Origin: Microcaldota archaeon
Lineage (GTDB): Archaea; Micrarchaeota; Micrarchaeia; Micrarchaeales; Micrarchaeaceae
DNA length: 11,773 nucleotides
Direction: 5' to 3'
Assembly: GCA_021791775.1 (NCBI GenBank)
Contig: JAJYVY010000022.1
Location: 1 to 11,773, forward strand
Positions 6,919-11,773 of the stretch are shown here, in pieces. Below the pieces are notes generated by a model. That model had not been told where the DNA came from. It did no database searches and was given only the letters and a program-made list of their open reading frames with translations. Both the position numbers and the translations under genes were made by a program. Each line of letters begins with the position of its first letter. The first letter of the stretch is position 1.

Positions 6919-7635
6919 CTATGCCAGGCTCTTCCTGACCCTCCTCATGTCATGCATTCTTATTTCAACGCCTTCGACCCCTGAAAGTGCCAGTGCAGCC
7001 CTGTCCGCTTCCTGCTTGGTGTCCCTTGGATTGTCGCCGTCCATTGTCACGAAGTATACCGTTTTGGCACCGAGCTCCTTGACCGCGAGCTTTATATCAG
7101 CCATTGCAATCTCTGTTTCGGCCTGCACGACATAGCACTGGAACGGGTTGAGCCTGAGGCTTGCAAATACCCGTGAATAATCAGGCTTGCCTGGCTTCAT
7201 TACTACGAGCTTGTGCTCGAGCTCCTCCTTCGGCGCGTCAATGCTGCCGGTATCAAAGAGCCTTCCGCTCGCCTTCATGTCAGGGAAAAGCTCCTTCAGC
7301 CTTGCCAACTGTATCTCGTAATTCATCTTCTCCAGCTCCTGCCTTGTGCTGAACTTTGAAGGCGGGTAATGCGATACCAGCTCCTCCATTAGGTCATCAT
7401 CGGCCGAACTTCCTCCCTTGAGCACAGAGTAGACCTTCCCCATCGCCCCGCAGTCGGTATGCGGCAGCGCTATTATCTTTTCGATGCCTTCTTCCCTGAC
7501 AATATCCCTTATCCTGTCCTGCAGCGGATAGACGTTGGCGCCTGCGTTGCCAAGGACAATGGCATCGCCGTACTCGCTCTCAACCATATTGTTGAACCTC
7601 CTGTCCATGCATCTTAATACCAGAGAATTTACCAT
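6919..7635 (-). CDS. Beta-carbonic anhydrase-like zinc enzyme (element cargo)
   Basis: Probable beta-class carbonic anhydrase or relative, hydrating CO2 to bicarbonate in the cytoplasm. The family signature is present: C9-M-D11-R-R13 (zinc cysteine with the Asp-Arg dyad), LGNAGANV (28-35, matching the RNAGN block), and H59-T-D-C62-G (second and third zinc ligands). The N-terminal 70 or so residues fit well; the remainder up to 238 is longer than compact archaeal beta enzymes of about 170 residues and includes a second alpha/beta-looking segment (YFVTMDGD, 194-201). No signal peptide. CS2/COS hydrolases of acidophilic archaea share the same zinc ligands and are an alternative. The ATG is preceded by GTGATC at 3-nt spacing, which supports this start. 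GC content is well above its neighbours and the gene lies inside a transposon-like cassette, so it was probably acquired. Confidence 0.8.
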   Translation of the reverse strand: MVNSLVLRCMDRRFNNMVESEYGDAIVLGNAGANVYPLQDRIRDIVREEGIEKIIALPHTDCGAMGKVYSVLKGGSSADDDLMEELVSHYPPSKFSTRQELEKMNYEIQLARLKELFPDMKASGRLFDTGSIDAPKEELEHKLVVMKPGKPDYSRVFASLRLNPFQCYVVQAETEIAMADIKLAVKELGAKTVYFVTMDGDNPRDTKQEADRAALALSGVEGVEIRMHDMRRVRKSLA

Positions 7636-7637
7636 GG

Positions 7638-7673
7638 GATCACGCCACGCAATTGCATTTTAAAGTATAAAAG
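7638..7673 (-). promoter_or_regulatory. Promoter and ribosome binding site of the cargo gene
   Basis: On the minus strand CTTTTATACTTT (7673-7662) is a good archaeal TATA box about 33 nt before the ATG, and GTGATC (7643-7638) matches the archaeal Shine-Dalgarno consensus GGAGGTGATC. Both lie inside the right end of the element, between the cargo gene and the end repeats, so the cassette carries its own expression signals. Confidence 0.55.
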
Positions 7674-7691
7674 TCTTTTGAGCCGGCAGGC

Positions 7692-7725
7692 TTTGTTGAT
7701 AAAGTCAAATTTTGTTGATAAAGTA
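7692..7725 (+). repeat. Right subterminal copies of the end motif
   Basis: TTTGTTGATAAAGTC at 7692-7706 is identical to 6817-6831, and a second copy with one change at the last base lies at 7711-7725. The second copy and the terminal repeat (7727-7741 read on the minus strand) form a nearly loopless palindrome, as at the left end. Four copies plus two termini make this a shared end architecture. Confidence 0.75.
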
Positions 7726-7744
7726 GGACTTAATCAACAAATCC
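7725..7744 (-). repeat. Right terminal inverted repeat
   Basis: Read inward on the minus strand this is GGATTTGTTGATTAAGTCCT, the inverted partner of 6775-6794 with three differences. It directly abuts the right copy of ATCAGCAAC. Confidence 0.8.
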
Positions 7745-7753
7745 ATCAGCAAC
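7745..7753. repeat. Right target-site duplication
   Basis: An exact copy of ATCAGCAAC at 6766-6774, starting at the first base outside the right inverted repeat. Removing the element and one copy leaves an ordinary short intergenic region between the transporter and the DUF192 gene. Confidence 0.8.
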
Positions 7754-7760
7754 GAAACAG

Positions 7761-7804
7761 TTAAATCTTATGAACGGGTAAATGAGTTTGTGATGATACG
7801 AGGT
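7761..7804 (+). promoter_or_regulatory. Putative promoter and ribosome binding site of the DUF192 gene
   Basis: TTAAATCTTA (7761-7770) is a weak TATA-like box about 50 nt before the start codon, and GAGGT (7800-7804) could be the ribosome binding site, though its spacing to the start (11 nt to the GTG, 14 nt to the ATG) is long. Both lie outside the inserted element, so the native promoter seems to have survived the insertion. Confidence 0.35.
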
Positions 7805-7815
7805 ATTTCTGATTT

Positions 7816-8343
7816 GTGATGAAAAAGAGAGTCTCTGAATCAAAGGTGAGAGCCTTGCCGCGCCATCCTGCATCGTATGCCATTGCGGCAATCATTGTTA
7901 TGGGGATAGCAGTTGCATTAGGTGGATACTACCTTGCAAACTCAAATCCTGTTGCAATATCATCTACTGCTACTTTGAATGCAAGGTTCAATGCAACAGC
8001 AGTAAGGATATCTAACGCTTCATATTATGTATATCTTGCCGTTACACCGGCCCAGCAACTTGAAGGCTATATGAATTCATCATCCACTGGTAACTGCAGA
8101 AACAATTATCCATGCATAGGAATGCTATTCGAATTCCAAAACGAGTCTTATCTATGTTTCTGGATGAAAAATACGATAATCCCGTTAAGGCAGACTTGGC
8201 TCAATGAAAACGGATACCCAGTTTATTCTCATGTCGCATCCCCCATGTCTACAACTCCAGTATGCAACTATGGTAAATATGTTATTGAAACCCCTCCAAA
8301 CCTAAGCATAAATGGGCAGCTTGAAATCGCCCAGAACGGTTAA
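7816..8343 (+). CDS. Membrane-anchored DUF192 protein
   Basis: DUF192 domains are small extracytoplasmic beta-rich domains of unknown biochemical role. A basic N-terminus (MMKKRVSESKVR) is followed by one hydrophobic segment (about 21-41), predicting an anchor with the rest outside the cell. The domain motifs follow in order: PAQQLEGYM (78-86), GMLFEF (102-107), CFWMKNTIIPL (114-124), C150 and a final YVIETPP segment. Cysteines at 94, 100, 114 and 150 could form two disulfides, and five Asn-X-Ser/Thr sequons (59, 67, 87, 109, 162) suit a glycosylated surface protein. The usual aspartate after the PL of this domain is arginine here. The start may be the GTG at 7816 or the adjacent in-frame ATG at 7819; the ATG is more likely. 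The stop shares a TTAA with the stop of the convergent scaffold gene. Confidence 0.85.
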   Translation: MMKKRVSESKVRALPRHPASYAIAAIIVMGIAVALGGYYLANSNPVAISSTATLNARFNATAVRISNASYYVYLAVTPAQQLEGYMNSSSTGNCRNNYPCIGMLFEFQNESYLCFWMKNTIIPLRQTWLNENGYPVYSHVASPMSTTPVCNYGKYVIETPPNLSINGQLEIAQNG

Positions 8344-8732
8344 TTCTTTTTGTGCTCGTAGACAAAAATCGCGCCAGTCAGGGTCTTCAATGATAATGTA
8401 GCGCAGTGCATTCTTGCCGGGCCCGGGTCTATGCCAAGGAGCTCCTTTATCTTCTCATAATCCAACTTTCTTGCATCTCTTAGACTCATCCCCTTTACTA
8501 GGTCGGTGAGCATGCTAGCCGAAGCCTGGCTTATGGCGCAGCCCTGCCCATCAAATTTCACGTCCTTTATCTTTCCATTTTCAATCTTCAAATACATAGT
8601 TATTTCATCTCCGCATATCGGGTTGTCATCATGGAACTCAGCATCGTACTCTTTGAGTTTCCCTTTATTATGCGGATGTTCGTAATGAGAGATTATCTCT
8701 TCTGCATATATGTCCAATGGCACTTGCCTCAC
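8340..8732 (-). CDS. sufU: Iron-sulfur cluster scaffold, IscU/SufU family
   Basis: Receives sulfur from the cysteine desulfurase and acts as scaffold or sulfur acceptor in Fe-S cluster assembly. The conserved ligands are C40 and D42 in NPICGDE, C65 in GQGCAISQAS, and C110 in RMHCATLSLKTL. Operon position after sufS and the CATLSLKTL stretch point to SufU. However, the C65-C110 spacing of 45 residues lacks the roughly 18-20 residue insert of Gram-positive SufU, and H109 sits before C110 as in true IscU. It therefore looks intermediate between the two types. Length (130) is near IscU (about 128). The start codon is GTG and overlaps the sufS stop as GTGA (8729-8732), with GGTG just upstream, so translation is probably coupled. 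The stop overlaps the convergent DUF192 stop by 4 bp. Confidence 0.93.
   Translation of the reverse strand: MRQVPLDIYAEEIISHYEHPHNKGKLKEYDAEFHDDNPICGDEITMYLKIENGKIKDVKFDGQGCAISQASASMLTDLVKGMSLRDARKLDYEKIKELLGIDPGPARMHCATLSLKTLTGAIFVYEHKKN
8343..8352 (+). terminator. Possible T-rich terminator after the DUF192 gene
   Basis: ATTCTTTTTG follows the DUF192 stop directly and would give a short U-rich transcript end. It lies inside the last codons of the convergent scaffold gene. Support is composition only. Confidence 0.25.
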
Positions 8733-10009
8733 CGCACCTTGAATATTTTTTTTACCGCGTATATAGCTTCTACAGCAGCATCTACATCCTTTTCTTCATT
8801 GTAAAGGTAGAAACTGATTCTGGATAATGCCCCCTCTTTGAATATGCCTTTTACCAATGGCATCGCGCAGTGGTGCCCGGCGCGTATAGCGATCCCATAG
8901 CTATCAAATACTGCCGCAACATCATGTGGATGTATTCCCTTTATGGAAAAGGATATAACCCCCCCACGTTTTTCTATACCTTTTTTCTGGTATCCGAACA
9001 GTTCAACATTCTTTATCTTAGAGAGCTTCTCCAGTCCGTACAGCGTTAGCCTCTTCTCGTGTTCCCTTATCTTGCTCATCCCAACAGAATTCAGGTAATC
9101 TATCGCTGCGCCCAGCCCGATCCCCCCTTCTATGTTTGATGTGCCGGCTTCAAACTTCCATGGCAGATCGTTTGGGGTATAGGAATAAAATTCGACGCTC
9201 TTAATCATGTCCCCCCCTCCAAAGAGCGGAGGCATGGAGTTCAGCACATCCTTTTTACCATAAAGTGCCCCTATCCCGGTAGGAGCCAGCATCTTATGCC
9301 CCGATAATGCAAAAAAATCACATCCTATGTCTTTGACATTGACTGGCATGTGAGGTGCGGATTGCGCTCCGTCTACCAGAACTAATGCGCCGACCTTTTT
9401 GGCCTTTTTTGTCAGGTCTTTAACATCGTTTATGCTTCCAAGCACATTGGAAACATGCGTTATCGCCACAATCGCAGGCCTTTTCTCCAGCTGTTCTGCA
9501 ATGCTCTTTTCCGATAGTCCTGCCTTATCTTTATCCAACTTGATATAATCCAGTACGGCGCCCTTTTTCTTCGCCAGTATCTGCCACGGCACAATATTGC
9601 TGTGGTGCTCCATTTCGCTTATGAGTATGTGGTCCCCTTTCTGTACGTTTGCATCGCCCCAACTCAATGCAACTAGGTTTATCGCCTCTGTGGTATTCCT
9701 CACGTAGACTATCTCCTCAATGCTGTTTGCACCAATGAAATTGGCCAGCTTCCTCTTAGAGTCAGTGTATGCTTCTGTCGCCATCTCCGATATCTTGTAT
9801 ACCCCCCTATGTATATTGGCGTTGTACTCTCTGTAGTACTTTGTTATCGCAGATATGACCTGAATTGGCTTCTGGGAGGTAGCTGCGCTATCAAGATATA
9901 CCAATGGTTTTCCGTTCATCTTTGTCGCTAGAATCGGAAAGTCTTTTTTTATACCTGCCACATCGAGGTCCGCGCTAGACTTCTTTGCTGACTTTTGTGA
10001 AAGATTCAT
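8729..10009 (-). CDS. sufS: Cysteine desulfurase SufS
   Basis: A PLP enzyme that removes sulfur from cysteine to form a protein persulfide and alanine, feeding the SUF machinery. At 426 residues it is slightly longer than E. coli SufS (406) because of a lysine/serine-rich N-terminal tail. Landmarks are YLDSAATSQKP (38-48), HRGVYKISEMAT (67-78), the PLP-stacking histidine in EMEHHSN (132-138), DGAQSAPH (213-220), the PLP lysine K239 in SGHK, FEAGTSNIEG (286-295), and the catalytic cysteine C381 in RAGHHCAMPL. The RAGHHC loop is that of group II (SufS-type) rather than IscS-type enzymes. The ATG lies inside the end of sufC (35-bp overlap) with GGAAGGA just upstream as ribosome binding site. The next gene begins in the stop codon. 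Confidence 0.97.
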   Translation of the reverse strand: MNLSQKSAKKSSADLDVAGIKKDFPILATKMNGKPLVYLDSAATSQKPIQVISAITKYYREYNANIHRGVYKISEMATEAYTDSKRKLANFIGANSIEEIVYVRNTTEAINLVALSWGDANVQKGDHILISEMEHHSNIVPWQILAKKKGAVLDYIKLDKDKAGLSEKSIAEQLEKRPAIVAITHVSNVLGSINDVKDLTKKAKKVGALVLVDGAQSAPHMPVNVKDIGCDFFALSGHKMLAPTGIGALYGKKDVLNSMPPLFGGGDMIKSVEFYSYTPNDLPWKFEAGTSNIEGGIGLGAAIDYLNSVGMSKIREHEKRLTLYGLEKLSKIKNVELFGYQKKGIEKRGGVISFSIKGIHPHDVAAVFDSYGIAIRAGHHCAMPLVKGIFKEGALSRISFYLYNEEKDVDAAVEAIYAVKKIFKVR

Positions 10010-10721
10010 ATCCTTCCTTCTCCAATTTTTCTATAAGCTCTTTTCCTCCTTCCGCCACAATCTTCCCGTTCGCCATAACATGCACAAACTGAGGGTGCAT
10101 GTATGAAAGTATTCTGCTATAGTGCGTTATTATCACCAATCCTATATTATATTTCTCAGCAAATGCATTTATGTTCTCCGCAACTACCTTTACAGCATCT
10201 ATGTCCAAGCCGGAATCAGGCTCATCGAGTATTGCTATTTTGGGCTGTAGAACGCCCATCTGCAATACCTCTGCTTTCTTCTTTTCTCCTCCGGAGAAGC
10301 CCTGGTTGAGCGATCTTCCTATGAGGTTGTCGACCATCTTCAGGTTTACTGCACTGGTTCTTATGTCTGCCATTAGCTCCTTTGTGTTAACTGTAGCGGC
10401 TACTGCCTCCTTTGCGCTATGGAGGAAGTTTATGAAGCCGACACCCTCAACCTCCACAGGATTCTGAAAGCCCAGGAAAAGCCCTAGCTTCGCCCTCTTG
10501 TCGGTAGAAAGTGTTAATATGCTCTGTCCGTCTACAAGTATGTCTCCAGAGCTTGGTTTAAGCTTCGGATGGCCCATTATGGTCTTCGCTAGTGTAGTCT
10601 TTCCAGAGCCGTTGTGGCCCATTATAACATGCACCTCCCCTTGCTTCACCTTAATGTTTACCCCTGCCACTATCTCCTTGCCTTCTATAGCCACATGCAA
10701 ATCCTTCACTTCTAGAATCAT
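9975..10721 (-). CDS. sufC: Fe-S assembly ATPase SufC
   Basis: An ABC-type ATPase that drives conformational change in the SufB-SufC-SufD scaffold during cluster assembly; it is soluble rather than a membrane transporter. Motifs in order: Walker A GHNGSGKT (35-42), Q-loop Q86 in GFQNPVEVEG, signature FSGGEKKK (142-149), Walker B IAILDEPD (162-169), D-loop SGLD (170-173), and switch histidine H200 in IITHYSR. At 248 residues it is the standard SufC length. The characteristic SufC features FQNPVE and FSGGEKKKAE are intact. GGTGGAT lies 3 nt before the ATG, and its first G is the last base of the regulator gene's stop codon; the gap between the two genes is 8 bp. It overlaps sufS by 35 bp. Confidence 0.97.
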   Translation of the reverse strand: MILEVKDLHVAIEGKEIVAGVNIKVKQGEVHVIMGHNGSGKTTLAKTIMGHPKLKPSSGDILVDGQSILTLSTDKRAKLGLFLGFQNPVEVEGVGFINFLHSAKEAVAATVNTKELMADIRTSAVNLKMVDNLIGRSLNQGFSGGEKKKAEVLQMGVLQPKIAILDEPDSGLDIDAVKVVAENINAFAEKYNIGLVIITHYSRILSYMHPQFVHVMANGKIVAEGGKELIEKLEKEGYESFTKVSKEV

Positions 10722-10729
10722 ATATCCAC

Positions 10730-11050
10730 CTATTTTACCATTATTATGCAGTCAAACTTATGGTGCCCCTGGCAGGCTTTGCATACATTCCTCTGCGCTT
10801 CTTTTTCTTTGCCGCTTATGAGCTCTTTTATGAATGTATCTGCCGCACTGTCGCTTATATCAGTTTCAATGCCCTTCACACTCTTCGAATAATGGTCATT
10901 TACATACTTACTTACCGATGCCTGCGTCACCTTAAGCATCTCCGCGGCCTTTTGTTGGCTTATCCCGTACTTGCTGATCATCAGCTTGGCTGCCTTTGCC
11001 CTGAATGCAGGCACGAATTCACCCAAAGCAATTTCATAATCTGTTTTCAT
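10730..11050 (-). CDS. HTH transcriptional regulator with C-terminal CX2CX7C cluster
   Basis: A 106-residue protein with a helix-turn-helix (YGISQQKAAEMLKVTQASVSKYV, about 28-50) resembling the archaeal predicted regulators of COG2522. It ends in VCKACQGHHKFDCIIM, with cysteines at 90, 93 and 101 and two histidines between them. Such a three-cysteine group, alone or with a histidine, could hold an Fe-S cluster or a metal. The reading frame extends 15 codons further upstream into sufD, but the ATG at 11050 is preferred: it has AGGTGA 4 nt upstream, overlapping the sufD stop, and family members begin close to this point. It sits between sufD and sufC, 4 bp and 8 bp from them. Autoregulation of the suf operon in response to cluster supply is inferred from position and cysteines, not shown. 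Confidence 0.85.
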   Translation of the reverse strand: MKTDYEIALGEFVPAFRAKAAKLMISKYGISQQKAAEMLKVTQASVSKYVNDHYSKSVKGIETDISDSAADTFIKELISGKEKEAQRNVCKACQGHHKFDCIIMVK

Positions 11051-11054
11051 GCAC

Positions 11055-11773
11055 TCACCTGTACTTGTAATGGTCTTTGAATATGTCTTCTTCATTTTCC
11101 TTGCCTACCCATATATTTTCTGTGGATAGCTTAACCTGATTGCCAAACCCCCCATTCTCCATCTTCTCTGCTATCAATGATGCACCTGCAAGCTTCGCGT
11201 TTATGTTCTTGAACCTGCCAATAGAGCTCGAGAAAAATCCCTCTACAATAAGTTCCTTAGCATCGTGCTCATCAAGCCCCTTTGACATAAGATAGAATAT
11301 CAGCTCATCGTCTATCGGGCCGGTAGCTGAGGCGTGCGTTGCCTTAACCTCATTCTCATCTATTGACATAGCCGGGATCGAATTTAGATACGCGCTCTTA
11401 TCAAGCAGCATGCCTGATTCGTGGACAAAAGACCGCGCATTTTTGGCCCCAAATGGTATTTTTGCAAACCCTTTCATTATACAGCGCGATTCGTTCATGA
11501 GCACCGCTCTTGAGTGCAACTCCGCGATTGTGGACGGCGCAGTGTTTTCTATGTTGCTAGTTATATCGAACTTCTGTTTAACAGAGCCGAAGGCGAGTTC
11601 GTTTACATGGATGGACCCCTCGTATCCTATCGCCGCAACGCGGTTCTTGGCGCGCGAGCTTGAACCACCATTGTAGAAATAATTCAGCTTGAGAGTAGCA
11701 TTATTGTTAACATTATATTTCGACAAACCTACAACAACCGTATTCTTATCCTCATTATGTATCGCATCTATCA
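11055..11773 (-). CDS. sufD: Fe-S assembly scaffold protein SufD, C-terminal part (start outside window)
   Basis: Component of the SufBCD complex. The frame is open to the window edge, so a TTG at 11726 is internal and the gene is cut; about 239 residues are visible. The beta-helix core (many short strands, e.g. SRAVLMNESRCIMKGFAKIP) leads to the diagnostic segment PAMSIDENEVKATHASATGPIDDELIFYLMSKGL, shared by SufB and SufD, followed by the helical SufC-binding end. Three details favour SufD over SufB. The cysteine that SufB has in its TQCDSLL loop is absent (FVHESGMLLD here). The SufB His-Glu pair reads His-Ala. The ATHASATGPIDDE stretch is close to the SufD CSHGATVG type. The retained histidine corresponds to the functional SufD histidine. 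sufB is presumably further upstream, outside the window. The regulator starts 4 bp after the stop. Confidence 0.9.
   Translation of the reverse strand, partial: IDAIHNEDKNTVVVGLSKYNVNNNATLKLNYFYNGGSSSRAKNRVAAIGYEGSIHVNELAFGSVKQKFDITSNIENTAPSTIAELHSRAVLMNESRCIMKGFAKIPFGAKNARSFVHESGMLLDKSAYLNSIPAMSIDENEVKATHASATGPIDDELIFYLMSKGLDEHDAKELIVEGFFSSSIGRFKNINAKLAGASLIAEKMENGGFGNQVKLSTENIWVGKENEEDIFKDHYKYR

Larger units (their letters stand above)
6775..7744. mobile_element. 970-bp transposon-like cassette without transposase (mobile insertion cassette)
   Basis: Bounded by imperfect terminal inverted repeats (6775-6794 and 7725-7744, 17 of 20 positions identical) and flanked by a perfect 9-bp direct repeat. 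Its only gene is a minus-strand beta-carbonic-anhydrase-like enzyme; there is no transposase or recombinase frame, so movement would need an enzyme supplied in trans. The gene is about 53% GC by my count, whereas sampled lines of neighbouring genes fall around 38-45%. Further copies of the end motif lie inside both ends. The family of the parental transposon cannot be named: an 8-9 bp duplication occurs in several insertion-sequence families. Such cargo-bearing, transposase-free elements are known in bacteria as mobile insertion cassettes. Confidence 0.75.

Noticed and set aside
6775..7744. CRISPR-like reading of the TTTGTTGATAAAGTC copies
   Set aside because: Copies differ in orientation and spacing, are split into two clusters at the ends of one gene, and have no uniform spacers, so a transposon-end reading fits better.
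7793..7819. Eight-codon ORF (MIRGISDL) ending in TGATG at the DUF192 start
   Set aside because: Too short to judge, and chance overlap is likely in this AT-rich leader; no ribosome binding site precedes it.
11051..11095. Upstream extension of the HTH regulator into sufD
   Set aside because: The 15 extra codons overlap sufD. The ATG at 11050 has a well-placed AGGTGA, and the HTH family begins near it.
11724..11726. TTG as start of the sufD gene
   Set aside because: The frame stays open to the window end with plausible coding sequence, and the visible part begins in the middle of the beta-helix domain, so it is an internal leucine codon.

Overview
The window looks archaeal. The prolyl-tRNA synthetase is the archaeal/eukaryotic type with a C-terminal four-cysteine zinc site and a terminal tyrosine. 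The tRNA-Gln lacks an encoded CCA and starts with an A1-U72 pair. Several genes have a TATA-like box about 26-30 nt before the start codon (leaderless or short-leader transcripts), and others have GGTG-type ribosome binding sites. Dense packing with overlapping stops and an aconitase plus E. coli-type isocitrate dehydrogenase would suit an ARMAN/Micrarchaeota-like or Thermoplasmata-like archaeon. The exact lineage is inference; no marker here decides it.

Layout. (1) 3-2747, plus strand: the 3' part of aconitase, a threonine-synthase-like PLP enzyme and an unrecognised helical protein in one compact run. The last overlaps, tail to tail, the minus-strand isocitrate dehydrogenase (2735-3961). 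(2) 3962-4134: divergent promoter region between icd and proS. (3) 4135-6695, plus strand: proS, tRNA-Gln(UUG), a putative 33-codon small ORF, and a DMT/EamA transporter overlapping that ORF by ATGA. (4) 6766-7753: a 970-bp insertion with 9-bp direct repeats outside, imperfect 20-bp terminal inverted repeats, and further copies of the end motif inside both ends. It carries one minus-strand gene, a beta-carbonic-anhydrase-like enzyme with clearly higher GC than its neighbours, and no transposase. (5) 7816-8343, plus strand: a membrane-anchored DUF192 protein. (6) 8340-11773, minus strand: a SUF iron-sulfur cluster operon in the order sufD (cut by the window edge), a small HTH regulator with a CX2CX7C cluster, sufC, sufS and an IscU/SufU-like scaffold, with every junction overlapping or within 8 nt.

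How the genes connect. Aconitase and isocitrate dehydrogenase catalyse consecutive steps from citrate to 2-oxoglutarate, and aconitase needs a [4Fe-4S] cluster of the kind the SUF operon would supply. The regulator inside the SUF operon is a good candidate for sensing cluster or redox status. ProS and tRNA-Gln are ordinary translation genes. The most notable item is the transposon-like cassette: its boundaries can be read to the base and it appears to have delivered a carbonic-anhydrase-family gene between two unrelated genes.
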